From Dichetophora obliterata (taxonomy: Eukaryota > Arthropoda > Insecta > Diptera > Sciomyzidae), in NCBI GenBank assembly GCA_963920525.1, contig OY986439.1, positions 50,657,482-50,721,481 of the forward strand: 64,000 nucleotides of DNA, in the 5' to 3' direction. Shown piece by piece: positions 1 through 11,760 of the stretch (positions are counted from its first letter, which is position 1; every line of letters begins with the position of its first letter). The position numbers and the translations under genes are program-made. The notes beneath the pieces are model-generated. The model was not told the DNA's origin and did no database searches. It worked only from the letters and a program-made list of their open reading frames with translations.

Positions 1-433
1 GGGCGTAGGAAAAGGGGGACTGGCATCTCCCATACAACACAGATTTGTGCTATCGAATAGCTTTGGAATTATAGGTCGCACAGCGTCGGAACTCAGTATT
101 TGACCTAAATGTACACATGCCATTTCATTGATTAAATTTTATGGGCGTTTGCCAAGGGACCTCTTATTTTACCCAAATTTGCGATATCGAATTGCTTTGG
201 AGTTATAGGTCGCACATCGTCGGAATTCCGTATTCTACCTTAATTTACACATTCAGTTTCATTGATCACATATAATGGGCGTTGGTCAAGGGGGCGTTGC
301 ACCTCCCATACAACCCAAATTTGGGACATCTAGCAGCTTTGGATTTATAGGTTGCACAGCATCGAAATTCAGTATTCGACCTCAATTTACACATGTAAGG
401 GAGCGTGGCAGCAACGCGCCGGGTTTCAGCTAG
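1..433 (+). mobile_element. Helitron-like element, 3' terminal part (enters from the left edge)
   Basis: About three degenerate tandem units of roughly 134-142 bp (for example CTTTGG at 61, 195 and 337, and TTTCATTGAT at 123 and 257) carry phrases such as AATGGGCGTT, CTCCCATACAACCC and ATAGGTCGCAC. The block ends in GCCGGGTTTCAGCTAG followed by T. A terminal CTAG (CTRR) preceded by a short GC-rich hairpin (GCGT...ACGC at 402-416) is the Helitron 3' end, and the same GGGTTCAGCTAG end closes the element at 43056-44712. The 5' TC end lies outside the window. No Rep/helicase coding is visible, so this is a non-autonomous copy. Confidence 0.7.
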
Positions 434-466
434 TATATATATATATAGATAGACAGATAGATAGCA
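434..466. repeat. AT then GATA/GACA microsatellite
   Basis: A run of TA dinucleotides is followed by AGATAGACAGATAGATAG directly after the Helitron end. Helitrons insert between A and T, so the TA run may be its target. Confidence 0.7.
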
Positions 467-1250
467 TATTTTAAAAAAACCTTCTACACGCCTTCTATAA
501 ATTTATATAAACAATTTGTTGAAGTCTATAATGATTTGCGATAAAGAAGTAAGCAAAGAACTCAACAACAAATCTTTGCAGAATTAATGTAGTAACTTTT
601 TGAACTTATGATTTTTGCAAAATAGTAAAAAAAATCTCTGTTTTCAAAGACAAAAAGCTCATATAATTTCTCTTTGATTAAACAGAAACGGTGCCCATTA
701 GATTGTCAAAGTGAGCGGAATGCAGAGGCTACAGAAAACTACTGAAAAGTTCATGTAGCGATCAACCAAACACTTGGCTAGCCTGCTTTGTGGTTTGTTC
801 TGTTAAGAACTTGATATTGATGCTTCGTGAATTTGTTTGGCATAAAGCTCTAATATATTTCTAAAAAAATTAATCTAAATCAAGTAGCTTGATAAACACA
901 TATATATCACGATACAATATGAAATATTACTGAGAAAAAGGTTTTTTATGCAACATAATCTTAAGTAATGTTTTTTTCTGTCAAATAATGAATTAAGGAA
1001 TAATAATATATTAATATAAACTTAAAAAATTAATTTAAGAAAACCTATACAGCTGAGGACAGAGCTTTAAGAATGCTTGGCTCTTCAGTAAAATTAATGA
1101 TATTTCTCTCACCGAATGTAAGGTAACTGATATTTTTCATCATCCGTATATTCTTTACTAAACACACTTAATAAATATTTTAAATTTTTATGTTTCATTA
1201 ACAATGCTGAAAAGTGTAGCGTTCTTAAATATCAGTCCACAGTTATACAA
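467..1250. other. AT-rich intergenic stretch, nothing recognised
   Basis: No ORF, inverted repeat or known element end was found. The composition is AT-rich with homopolymer runs, typical of decayed intergenic DNA. Confidence 0.5.
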
Positions 1251-1263
1251 TAGAATAATTTTC

Positions 1264-1520
1264 AAGCTTATTCTATAATTACCAGAAAAAGCTTATAAAA
1301 CCATTGAGAATAATAAGCTTTTCTTAACATGTGTTAATATAATATTATGTTTGTAAGCTTATTCTACAATTGCAAGAAAAAGCTTATAAAAAATCTTGCC
1401 TGAGTAATATTATCACGAGGAATCCGTTTTGATTTTTCTACAATTGCTGCGAGAGCCTTTTTAATGGTTTCTCAAGCTTTTTTCAAGCTTAAGGCTTATG
1501 TTGTCAAGCTTGTTATGATA
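1264..1520. repeat. AAGCTT-rich direct repeat pair and cluster
   Basis: Two near-identical units of about 37 bp (1264-1300 and 1355-1391, 91 bp apart) run AAGCTTATTCTA..AATT..AGAAAAAGCTTATAAAA, each bounded by AAGCTT. Three further AAGCTT copies follow at about 1470-1520. The function is unknown. Confidence 0.6.
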
Positions 1521-1794
1521 TTATTCTAAAGCATTTTGGCCTGTTGGGCAACAGCTTGATTCTGATTTCAAAGTTTCGAAAAATTTTGCATCAAAGTTTT
1601 CAATCGTCATTCAAGTTATATGAATGGGTCGTTCGTTTTTATGTCATAACTATGGTTAAGATCATGGACCCTTCTAAATTGTTCAAGGCTTGAATTAAAT
1701 TTTTTGAGCTTGTGGGCAAATCGTGGTGAGTTTAAGTGCGTTTTAGTTACGAAGAGGAAAGAGAACAAGTCCTGAGCAATATGAAAAGGGTCAT

Positions 1795-1910
1795 GCTAAA
1801 AGCTCCAGATTTTGTGTGTTTATAGTGCTAAATGCGTGGATCACAGCTACATCAATAACTCAGCTGTGTCTTAAGTCGACTTAAAATGAGATATGTGTTT
1901 ATAATTTTGG
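1795..1910. repeat. Dispersed repeat copy (empty-site relative of 33.0 kb)
   Basis: GCTCCAGATTTTGTGTGTTT at 1802 recurs in reverse complement near 37470-37495. ACATCAATAACTC followed by CTTAAGTCGACTTAA (1849-1885) recurs in reverse complement around 33009-33038, where the ATCAATAAC junction is split by a 649-bp MITE. This copy is therefore the uninterrupted version of that target. Confidence 0.65.
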
Positions 1911-2089
1911 AATTATAAAAAACAAAATAACTCTTATAAATTTGTACGTACTAGATATACAAATATAAACACATTTTCTATGTGAAATTATTTTTGTGGT
2001 CGAAAATTGTTAGATTTCGAGAACAGTTAAAACCTATGTTATAAGTAAAAATGCCAATAAGCATATACATATTTTTTGTTTTATCTACC

Positions 2090-2710
2090 AGAAGCCGATG
2101 ACCGAAGTTTTGAAAAAGGTTGAAAATTGTCGCACAGTGTAATTATAGCATGCGATAAAAAACTCGCAGGCAAAGAAAAAAAGAGAACACAGACAATAAT
2201 TTCGATAACCGAGTGCGTAAATAAACAGCAAAACACACAAATCATGAGTTAATCAACACTTGTGTTTGGCGTTGACGGGAAAACTAAAACATATTGACAA
2301 ACAGACGCACAAACAGAATGATTACAGCTCGATTACTAACGCAATAATGACGTCAGACGTTGTCATGTGACGTTGTGTTGCGTATACGTCGTGCTGTCCA
2401 AAGGCAGGAATTCGACACTTTCGGTTGACTTGCCCGACATACAGACATACGCTCTAGTTGTTGGAAAGATTTATCGATGCCTGGTGAATAAAACTGGGAT
2501 GGTTGTTGGAGGACGTGAAAGCGGCAGATAGATGCGTAGGTAGCGTGTCAAATAAAGCACGACAGAGATGGATTTGTAATACTGGCTGCTACGAATAAAT
2601 TCGCATAGCCAACGGGTGGTATGTATCTGTTGGAGCAGAAGGCAAATAGCAATTTTTGTTGTGAATTTTCTTTCGTTGTTGTTTTAGCATACATTCATGC
2701 CATGCCAACA
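2090..2710. promoter_or_regulatory. Low-repeat, GC-richer region with a CRE-like site
   Basis: This stretch is visibly richer in CpG and GC than its surroundings and contains the full palindrome TGACGTCA at 2348-2355. GTCATGTGACG and GCGTATACGTCG lie just downstream. TGACGTCA is the consensus CREB/ATF site. No coding ORF of substance is present. A regulatory role or unannotated 5' UTR is inference only. Confidence 0.25.
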
Positions 2711-3018
2711 AAATTCAAATAAAATGAATGAATTTGTTATTTTTACATGCGAACAAATATGTTTGCCTGTCGTTTTGTCCATATGTGAGTATGAAGTTGA
2801 ATGAGTATATTTTTGTGTGTGTGAATATTGTGCGTGTCCGCCTGTAGCTGTGTGACAAGCAAACTTTATTAATTATCTGATGCGTACGGCAAGCAGCTGC
2901 TAGGTAAAGAGTAAGAAATATGTTATAAAGGTACGCAAGGGTACTGCCACCACAATATATGCTATGCGGCATGAAAGTGAACAAAGCAGAGAAACATACA
3001 TTCAGAAATAGACAGACA

Positions 3019-3040
3019 AACACACACACACACACACACA
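3019..3040. repeat. (CA)n microsatellite
   Basis: About 11 consecutive CA dinucleotides. From 3041 to 3430 nothing else was recognised. Confidence 0.9.
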
Positions 3041-4682
3041 TAAACATATTCATAAACTATATCAGATAGAACAAAGCTGAAAGCATATTAATGAGCATTC
3101 AGGAGAACCAATAACAACATGAAGAGCCACAAACTACTAACAAGAACAACAACAGCATTTATGAAAGTGTTTGAAAGCAAGAAATTGTCGCATACTCAAC
3201 AGTGTTGTGCAAGTAATTGAACAGTTTTTTGCTGCTAAAAACAAAAATTTAAAAATAAATCATAATACAAAAATGGCTTTTAACAAAAATTTCAAGTTAA
3301 CATCACCTAGTTTTTTAAGTCCACTTTCTATTAAAACTCGGTAGTAATGAAATGCTTTACATTTTTATATTCCACGTGTATTGCGTAAGGGGTAAATATA
3401 TCCAAAGAGATAATGTAGATTAATGGAAATAAATATACCAAAGACAATAGACCTTGTCATATACCAAAGACTGTTATAATGTGATTGTTAAGAGGGCCCC
3501 TCATGCTTTAACTACTGTTGATGAATACCATTCACCATTGAGCATATGGTACAAGTCCGACAGAGACTTTACTGTATTGTCTAACTCAATAGATAACGTT
3601 TATGAATTCAATTTTAAAAAAGCTGACTTTTTGAAGTTAAATAATTTTCTTCAAACTAAACTTCATGTAGTCTTAGAATATGCTAATAATGACATTCCTG
3701 ATAATGCAATTATTTTTTTTAATATGCAAATCCTTGCTATGTTTTCTCTATTCGTGCTATATAGCCTCAAATTTGCGAAAAATTATGCTTACCCCTGGTA
3801 CACAAAGGAATTAACGACTCTTCGCAACAACAGAAATAGGGCATGGAAAAATATGTCTGTAGCTTAGACTTAAATGAGCTGGAAATCTATAAGCATTTGT
3901 TGATTTGTGGATTTTGAAAGTTGCTCAGCTACCTTATACCACAATTACTTAGACCGTATTAAGCTGAGAATACAGTCTGATCTAAAAAAAGTTGGGGTTT
4001 CATAAACACAAAAAAAAAAAAAAAATTAAATGATTCCCTTTATCATTGAAAGCTTCTAATGGTTTAATTGACGATTGCGTCGTTGTTTTTGGTCTATTTG
4101 CCAATTTTTTCAAAGAGTCATTTTGTTCAGACCATTTTAATCCTGTTGAAGAGTACTTTGAATATATGAATTCTACACCCAGGGTTTCGTTGGATCCTAT
4201 AGCCTTCAGAGGATATTTATAGTATATTGGATCAATCGATGAGAACTTTAATGCTGGACCTGACGGAATTCTTGTCACAGTGTTAACACGATGCGGTTCC
4301 GTTCAAAGCAAACCACTGTCCATGTTATTCAATCAATCAATTAGCGAACGTAATTTTACACTTATCTGGAAACAATCTTTTATAAGTCCTATTTATAAAA
4401 AAAGGTTGTAAAAACAATATAAACAACTATACTACCTATCACTAAACTCTCTTCGATTCCAAAACTTTTTGAGCGGCTCGTATATGATCGTGTTAAAATT
4501 CACTGTGGGAAGGTCATGACAACTCGTCAGCATAGATTTGCTACTGACAGATCCACTGTGTCTAATCTCAATTTTACAACGTTTTGCTTAAATGCATTTT
4601 ATTAAGGAAACCAGGTCGACTGTATTTACACTGATTTTAGTAAAAAATTTAATAAACTACCACACAACTTAATTCTATTTAA

Positions 4683-6435
4683 CCCATTTTCTACCTGGCT
4701 CCCTATTTTTTTGAGAAAAAGTGTCAAACGAAAAAGTGTGACTAAATATCATCAATCGAGGTCTAAAAATAAGTTGCGAATGCTCAGATTGTTAACTTAC
4801 TTACTTACTTAGTTGGCGCTAGTCGGTCTTGGCCTCATCCAAGAATTTGAGCCAGCCATTTCTGTCTTTCGCTTGTTGGTGCCAGTTGGAAATTCCAAGC
4901 TTCGTCAGATTGTCCTCTACTTAGTCTTTCCAACGAAGATGCGGTCGTCCTCTTCTGCGTTGACCGCCGCTGGGTACCGAATCGAATATTTTCTTCACTG
5001 GAGCATCGTCTTTCATGCGCTGAACATGACCTTGACTATGTCGATGTCAGCGTACAGCTCATACAGTTCATCATTCCACCGTTTTCGGTACTCGCCATTG
5101 ACGCAGATTGGTAAATAGATCTTACGAAGAATCTTTCTCTCGAATGCTCCTAAAGTCTGTTCATCTAAACTGTTCAGCGTCCAGGTTTGTGATGCGTAAA
5201 GTAGGACGGGCATGATGAGCGATTTATAGAGCTCTGCTTCTCAATTGCCTACTGAGCCCAAAGTAACACCTGTTGGCAAGAGTTATTCTTCGTTTGATCT
5301 CAATGCTGATGTCGTTGGTTGAATTAATGCTGGATCCGAGATAAACAAAGTCCTTCACAACCTCGAAGGAGGTATTGTCAACTGTAACGTGGGTTCCAAG
5401 ACGCTGGCACTGTTTGTTTGTTGACACCAAGTATTTCGTCTTATCTGCATTCACTGCCAGACCTATTCGACTTGACTCTCTTTCTAATCTGGAAAATGCT
5501 GCACTGACTTCGCGCGTATTATGGCCAAAGATATCGATGTCATCAGCATACGCAAGCAGCATAACACTCAGATCAGCAGCTCGGATGATCTTTTCCATCA
5601 TTAGGTTAAAAAAGTCGCTCGATAGGGAATCACCTTGTCTGAAACCTCGTTTGGTAACAAATGGTGGGGAGAGGTCCTTTCCGATTTTAACTGCGCTGCT
5701 GGTGTTGCTCAGTGTCATCCTGCAAAGTCGTATTAAATTTGGGGGAATACCAAACTCAAAAATTTTGGAGTCCAGATGCTTTCTTATTGGGCTGTCGAAG
5801 GCGGCTTTGTAGTCGACAAAAAGATGGTGGGTGTCGACTTGTTTTTCTTGAGTCTTCTTCAAGATTTGTTGTAGCGTGAAAATCTGGTCGATGGTGGACT
5901 TTCCAGGTCTGAAGCCACAATGATAAGATCCAATCAGTTCGCTTACAATGCGCTTCAATCTTTCACATAAAACGCTCGACAGGACCTTATATGCGATATT
6001 AAGAAGGCTTATCCCACGGTAATTGGCACAGGTAGTGAGATCGCATTTCTTGTGAATTGGGCAGATTGCTTATTGAGTTGAAATTTTTTCCGTAACGAAA
6101 AGCGTAAAAGGTGATCAAATATGGTTAAAAAAATGCCTCCAATAACCTTCAGTTATTATTAAGAAAAATGTTGAGATTTTGAGTGTTTTGTCATCAATAC
6201 ATTTGCATTATAAGTTTTTTAACAAATCCTCTCATAAAGCTAATAAAGGTCCAAAAATCATGATTTTTATTTCCAAATCTTAAACAATTTTTCATTAGAC
6301 CCTAAGAAAGTACAACATTAAAACTTTATATTTTTTAAAAAATTGATCAAATTCCATGTATAGAAGCGGAGATATGAGCGTAAGTATGATGGGTCCTTTC
6401 ACTGGTCAGATAAACGACCAGCGGTAGAAAATGGG
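4683..6435. mobile_element. piggyBac-type TTAA insertion (non-autonomous) with RTE fragment inside
   Basis: The element is flanked by TTAA at 4679-4682 and 6436-6439. Its ends are CCCATTTTCTACC (left) and GGTAGAAAATGGG (right), a 13-bp perfect terminal inverted repeat starting with CCC, as in the piggyBac superfamily. Excision to a single TTAA rejoins the surrounding LINE reading frame exactly. The element has no transposase of its own. Most of its length is an RTE-like LINE fragment (4792-6068), leaving roughly 480 bp of original element. Confidence 0.85.
4792..6068 (-). pseudogene. RTE-like non-LTR retrotransposon, 5'-truncated RT fragment
   Basis: The minus strand encodes the RT from ICPIHKK and NYRGISLLNIAYKVLSSVL (about 6060-5975) through GSYHCGFRPGKSTIDQIF, LFVDYKAAFDS, GFRQGDSLSSDFF and the catalytic LLAYADDIDIFG, to KDFVYLGSSI and EIKRRI. 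A frameshift near 5213-5224 separates the C-terminal part (LLYASQTWTL, AFERKILRKIY, YRKRWNDELYELY). The 3' end carries a short tandem tail (TTAC units at 4794-4809; GTAA in element orientation), as RTE-group LINEs do. CAGATTG at 4785-4791 and 6062-6068 is a candidate 7-bp target duplication, and the 5' end is truncated inside the RT. It is inserted in the TTAA element. The RTE/BovB-type assignment comes from the motif style. Confidence 0.8.
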
Positions 6436-7564
6436 TTAAGCTGAAGTTAATGGGTTTTCCACAACTTTTTGTAAGCTGGATTCAATCGTATATGACAGAG
6501 CGATCTTATCGAATACGATTTTGAGGGGTATTGCCTGCTGTATTTAGTGCTAAGTCAGGTGTTCCTCAAGGTAGCCACCTTGGTGCACTTCTGTTTATTT
6601 TAGCCATTAATGATATAACGCACATCATTGAACACTCTCATCGGCTTATCTATGCATATGATATGAAAATATACAGGAAAAAACATCCTAAAGACAATTC
6701 AGATCTACTTCAGTCTGATTTAAAATCCTTTGAAGTTTGGTGTTCTAAAAATAATGTTTCTAAATCCAGATAAATGACAAACTATGACCTTTTAGCGAAA
6801 AAGGAATAATTTAATTTTTTATTATAAGTTAAAAGAAACTGTTTTTAATCGTGAAGATGCTGTCAAAGATCTCGATATATGCATGGATTTTAAGCTATTG
6901 TTTAATGTTCATATTGATTACATTTTTAAAAAAGCATCTTCTGTGTTTGGGCTTATGAAACGCTGGGCCAAAAAATTTAATAGTCTGTTTACAACTACAA
7001 CGCTATATTATGCAATTGTACGACCTCACTTAGAGTATGCAAGTCAAGTTGGGTCCCAAGTTACAATGTAAGCACATGTTGAAGTTATAGAAAGAATCCA
7101 AAAAGGTTTTTTTCGATTTGTTCAAGGGGCTTAAGTGGAACTGACACTTTTAACCTTCCTCCTTATGAGGATCGTTTAAAACTATTAAAAATGCAATGTT
7201 TAAGTGAGCGAAGGAAATCTGCTGATATCGTCACTTTACACCAACTCATAACTGGTGTGTTTGATTCTCCAAAACTCCCCTAGCTCTTATAAATTTTAAC
7301 ACTAACCGTAGAAACGATAGCAATTCAATTTACTTATCTTTTAGTAGAACAAATTATATGGCTACTGCTCCTTTAAATCGCATGAGTACCTTTGTTAATA
7401 ACTGTAGCTTTTTTGATGTTAACTTATCGAAAGGGTAACTCAAAAATAGATTGGAAACTAATGTATGAGATCTATGTATGTAAATGCATGGTTAGTTACT
7501 GTCTTGTATTATCCCTGAGCCCAACCCATGTTAGGGTGGGTAAATTTTTTTGATTATTAAACAA

Positions 7565-10500
7565 TTAAAGAATATTGTTACTACGTTTCACGTGTATTCT
7601 GAGTATAATACAAAGTACATTGAAAAGCTTCATTGCTTGCTTGACGTGAACTAACTTCCAAACCAAAGGGTTTGTTGCCCCTTTCGTGATATGAGGAATT
7701 ACTCTACTGGCGTTCCAATTCAATGAAAAATAAACGACGTTTGTCCCTCTTGGATTTAAGTCCTCATAGGTGATGAATGAGGCCAAGCCGGTGATATCAA
7801 TCATGCTGTAAAACAGTGCCAACGACCACCAATTCGTCGAACAATAACAAGAATACGCAGTCAAAATCTGATCCATTATGTCGACGCCCGCCTTGAATTG
7901 ATTGTAATCCAATATTTGAATCGGTTTTTATGATTTTGAAGGATCGATGTCACGACGGTATTGAACGGTGGATACATGGACATCTCGCTTCTTTGGCTTC
8001 GCCATACAGGAACATAATGCGATATTTTTATTGTGAAAGCAAAATATGGTGCTATGCACAGGCCTTTTTGAATCCAGTAATTGTGGAGGGATGTAGGTTT
8101 CTTTCTTTCTAACGGTGCCCACAAATGCCACATTTCTTTCCAGCAACATTTTTGTCAAATTGTACTACGGAAAGAAGTTGTCTGCGTAAAGTTTCCTGCC
8201 GCTGTACATACATTTTTTCATCAATTTCATTACTATCCATTCGCCTTGGTTCGCCTTTCGTTGACCACATGGTTGTTATCTTGTATCAGCTACAGCCTTC
8301 AAGGGAGAATTTGTAACGGAATTACAAATCCACCAAATTTTTATTCCGTGTTTTGAGAGCTTGCTCGGAATATATTGGGTAAACCGAGTTCGCCCGCGAT
8401 ACGGAAATAATTGCTCATCAACGGTTAGTTGGCAGCCCGGGGTGTATGCTTTCTCTAAGTGCCATGCCATTAGCATGAGCCATATATTGTCCACGGCTGC
8501 AGATTTGCTTTGTTGAAGCCTATCCGCACGAGCGTTTCCGTTATCGAAGCGGATGTAGGTGGTCAAGTGCTTGAACCGGTTGATAGATATGGTGGCTTTG
8601 AAGATGGGCATATTGTAGCCGGCCCATTATTTTTCGCTGACTAGGAATTGGCGCGAAACACACCAGCAAACAATAAGATTCCAAAGAAGGCATACCCTTC
8701 GTTCTCGGAAGCCATCATCAAAATTCGTTGCTTTGCATTGGGATGCGCTTCGTTCCAAATACGAAATGATTCGAGGGCTTTTCGATTAGTTTCCCGCACA
8801 ATAATATTTATGATTTCGGGGGTCAATAATGATTTGACAAAAGCTTGGTGATGGGGGAATGTTCTCTGTAGTGGCTCTTTAAGTGAAACTGTTGGCACAT
8901 TATGTGATTGGGCCTTCCAGAAGGTAGCAGACTTGTATTCCAAACCTTGCTGTCTTTTGAACGCTAAACTTGCTCCTCAAAGGATCAGCCACAGCGACTA
9001 CACAGTAAAAAATTTGAGGGTAAATTTTATCTTGTTTATAACTAATGCTACCAACTCATGTTATTAAAAAATAAGTATATTTGCTTCTTAGAACACTGAA
9101 AAGTAAGTATTAGTAAGTATAATTTTTAAAATAAGTATAAGTAAGTATTTTACCTTAGAAAAACAAATTGAATATTTTTTTGATACAATTTACTAATTTA
9201 TGTTAAAACCAATAGAACCCACAATATTCTTTAAATATTGTCACACCCTCTTTTTGTTTTCCTTGAAAAGTTTTGTGTATACAATCTATCTAAAACCAAA
9301 AAGTTTTCAGATAAAAAATAAACAAAATATTAATTTTATATATTTGAAATTCATATATATTTCTAATATATAAAATAGTTTAAAAACAAACAAAAGCATA
9401 ACAAAAAATTAAAAGTTATACGCACTTTCAAGGTAGTCAAATAAAAAAAAAAAAATAAAAAAAAAATCACATTCAAATGTATACAGAGACCAAAGAAAAG
9501 TTATCATTATTCGCTCTCACTGTCACTGAATTGAAGCGCTACATTAATTTGATTTTTTCTTTTTGCTTGAAATCCTATTTGTCTTGGCTGTAAATTTTAT
9601 TTAAGTGTGAAGTCTATTTGGTCACTTTCGAAAGTTTTTTCTTTTTTTTTACAATTTTTGTATATGTACTAAGAATATTGTATTAAATTTTTATGAAATA
9701 ATTTTTTCAACCCAAAACTTTCTCTACCTGAACTCATGTTAGAACGCATTTAAAAAACTTTAAAAGCGTTTTTCTCAAAACTACGTTTTCACGGACGCCC
9801 CACACTATTTCTCCGGTGGGCTGATCCTTCTGAAATTTTAACCACATATTTAACACAAAACTACTTACAAAAAAACTATAATCGTGTTAAAAAAATTTAT
9901 GTTTACTATATTTTTTTACAAATAACAGCGAAACAAAAAATTTTTTTTGGTTTTTGTTACTTAAATTTAACAACAATTGCTAAAAATTAATATTAATAGT
10001 CTATTTTATAGTCCTTGTCATATTGAATCTAAAACACTTTGGTTTTCTGTTTCAGATAAACAGATGCCGAGATATCGTGTGGGAGCCGACCTGCCTCCAA
10101 ATTATTAAAAAACATTAATAATTTTTTTTTATTTTTATAAATTAAGACTTCATTTATCATTCCTTACTACTTATATAAACATATCTTTCATAGCAAGCTC
10201 ACGAGAAATTCCCAAAAATAGCCTATTTTTTAGCCGACGAACTACAGTACACCCTTAATATTTCAGGTCTTGTCTTTAAAAAATTGTAAAATTCGACACA
10301 GCTGTATTCAATACTATTTTTTAAAAATAAAATTGACTCCAGAGTCTGTATTTTTAACGCTGTTGGTTACAATTTTCAAACTTTTTCCACTTTTGCAAAT
10401 AAAAACGTTCAACCGGAGCTGAAAAGTAAGGATAATTAAGTATAAATCTTAAAAGTAAGTATACTTATAAGTATGGAATTTTAGTAAGTATATGAAGCTG

Positions 10501-11167
10501 AAAATAAGTATGATACTTACAAAGTAAGTATAGTTGGTAACATTATTTATAACATTTGTGTGGTATAAACGTTTTTTATTCCAAATAATTTATAAATTTT
10601 ATACCTCTTAATATTATTAAAATAATAAAACAAATATAATTTAAAAATTGTATATGGATATCATGTGTAAATCAAAATATATTCTGGTTCGAAAGTAAAT
10701 AATTGACCGAAATCAGGAAATTTTAATATATAGTTGTTTCGATTGGTCTGACGAGAAACATGGTCTGGAAAAATTTGTAAGATTTGATGGTATAAATTTT
10801 AAAACATTTTTGGTTTGGATTTATATGTATACCAAATAGCATAAAATTTATGCTCATATATTTTACTGTGTACGGCTTCTCTATATAATTCTTCCGAATA
10901 ATCGCTATCATCGTCATTATCCATAACTACCTCTATCTCAAGTTCTTTTTCAATATCGCATGCCTCATCTACATTTTCATCTTCTTCTGGGACGTAGTCT
11001 TTATCTTCCAAGTCGTCACCAAATTCAAATTGGTCTAATTTCTGCCCCATAATTTGTTCAATTTGATCTTCAAGTCGATCTCGTTCTTGAGGATTCACGT
11101 TTGGCCTATTCAGTTTGCGAACCAAAAGCTTCAATATATCACCATTGTCGATGCTTTCTTGCTCCAT
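7565..11167 (-). pseudogene. piggyBac-superfamily transposase, broken (interrupted by a hAT MITE)
   Basis: On the minus strand the ATG at 11167 begins MEQESIDNGDILKLL. It is followed by an acidic stretch (DLEDKDYVPEEDENVDE, about 11050-10970), the usual N-terminus of piggyBac transposases. The body resumes on the other side of an inserted element: 8943-8641 (MEYKSATFWK, TPEIINIIV), 8611-8276 (INRFKHLTTYIRFDN, LTVDEQLFPYRGRTRFTQYI), 8133-7928 and 7912-7565 (YNQFKAGVDIMDQILTAYSC, WWSLALFYSMIDI). TVDEQLFPYRGR and GVDIMDQ are hallmark DDE_Tnp_1_7 motifs. At least two frameshifts occur in the catalytic half, so the gene is inactive. Terminal repeats were not found with confidence. Confidence 0.85.
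9043..10545. mobile_element. hAT-type non-autonomous element with AAGTAAGTAT subterminal repeats
   Basis: An exact 8-bp duplication TTTATAAC flanks the element (9035-9042 and 10546-10553). The ends are TAATGCTACCAACT and AGTTGGTAACATTA, a 14-bp TIR with one mismatch. An 8-bp duplication indicates hAT. Near both ends there are many copies of AAGTAAGTAT or AAGTATAAGTAAG (9100-9155 and 10425-10530), probable transposase-binding repeats. The interior is AT-rich with no transposase. It sits inside the piggyBac transposase gene. Confidence 0.88.
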
Positions 11168-11760
11168 TTTACTGAATCCAAATAAAACAAAAATAAATAA
11201 CTCCGAGCCAAAATTATTCAAAAAGATCAGCAAAATATCTCCAAAGACAGTCACAAAACATGTGAACTAAAGATAAAATTCATTGAATTAATATTACTTA
11301 CAAAAATATTGTTAATTAAAAGTCGAAAGAGCAAAAACTAGAACTTGAAAAAAAAATCACAACTAATTTCGATGTTCACACATTGAATTCTACGCATTAA
11401 ATGAATATATATAAGAAGAAAATTATATAATATTGTCTTGGGTCTGCTCAGACCCATGTGCGCATAATTCAATAAGATGATCCAATGCTGAGAAAGTGCG
11501 AAAAAGCTATAGTAGCTGAACTCTATTGTTGTTGCATTTTCAAAATTGCATTTGTAACACCAATAAAAAGGCATGGCAGGTACAAGAAGAGTAAAAATAT
11601 TCTTGATTACCTCCGTAGTCGACTTAATTATGCCAGTCTGTCCGTCTGAGCTATCAAAATTAAATTCAAAAGCTAACAAAACGAAATTCAATATAATATA
11701 TAAATTTTTCGAATGAAATTGCTGGATTAGAAAGCGTGAACAATTTGGTTGGTTAGTTTA
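11168..11760. other. Probable 5' flank of the piggyBac copy, not resolved
   Basis: A small hairpin GGGTCTGCTCAGACCC lies at about 11440-11456. Minus-strand ORFs here show no recognisable domain. This is probably the 5' end of the piggyBac element plus flank, but no TTAA plus CCC end could be paired with the left side. Confidence 0.3.

Larger units (their letters stand above)
3430..7445 (+). pseudogene. Jockey-like non-LTR retrotransposon ORF2, dead copy 1 (interrupted)
   Basis: Pieces of a LINE ORF2 run left to right. At 3454-3867 is the endonuclease-RT linker, ending in YPWYTKELTTLRNNRNRAWK. At about 4240-4410 the frame reads AGPDGI and then FISPIYKK (RT start). At 4620-4682 it reads YTDFSK (motif A). 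At 6436-6780 it reads [15 protein letters not shown] and YAYDMKIY, and at 6883-7071 MKRWAKKFNS and VRPHLEYAS. A thumb-like region with LPPYEDRLK follows at about 7160. The catalytic box is YAYD instead of YADD, and frameshifts and stops are frequent, so the enzyme is dead. The TTAA-flanked insertion at 4683-6435 splits the gene; removing it with one TTAA restores the frame (FKLKLMGFP). Clade assignment to Jockey is from motif style only. Confidence 0.8.

Noticed and set aside
2715..3053. 112-codon Cys/Phe-rich minus-strand ORF
   Set aside because: It is a translation of a (CA)n microsatellite and flank, with no domain.
11338..11691. 117-codon minus-strand ORF as a membrane protein gene
   Set aside because: Phe/Ile-rich composition reflects AT content; no homology recognised, and it sits in the flank of a piggyBac copy.
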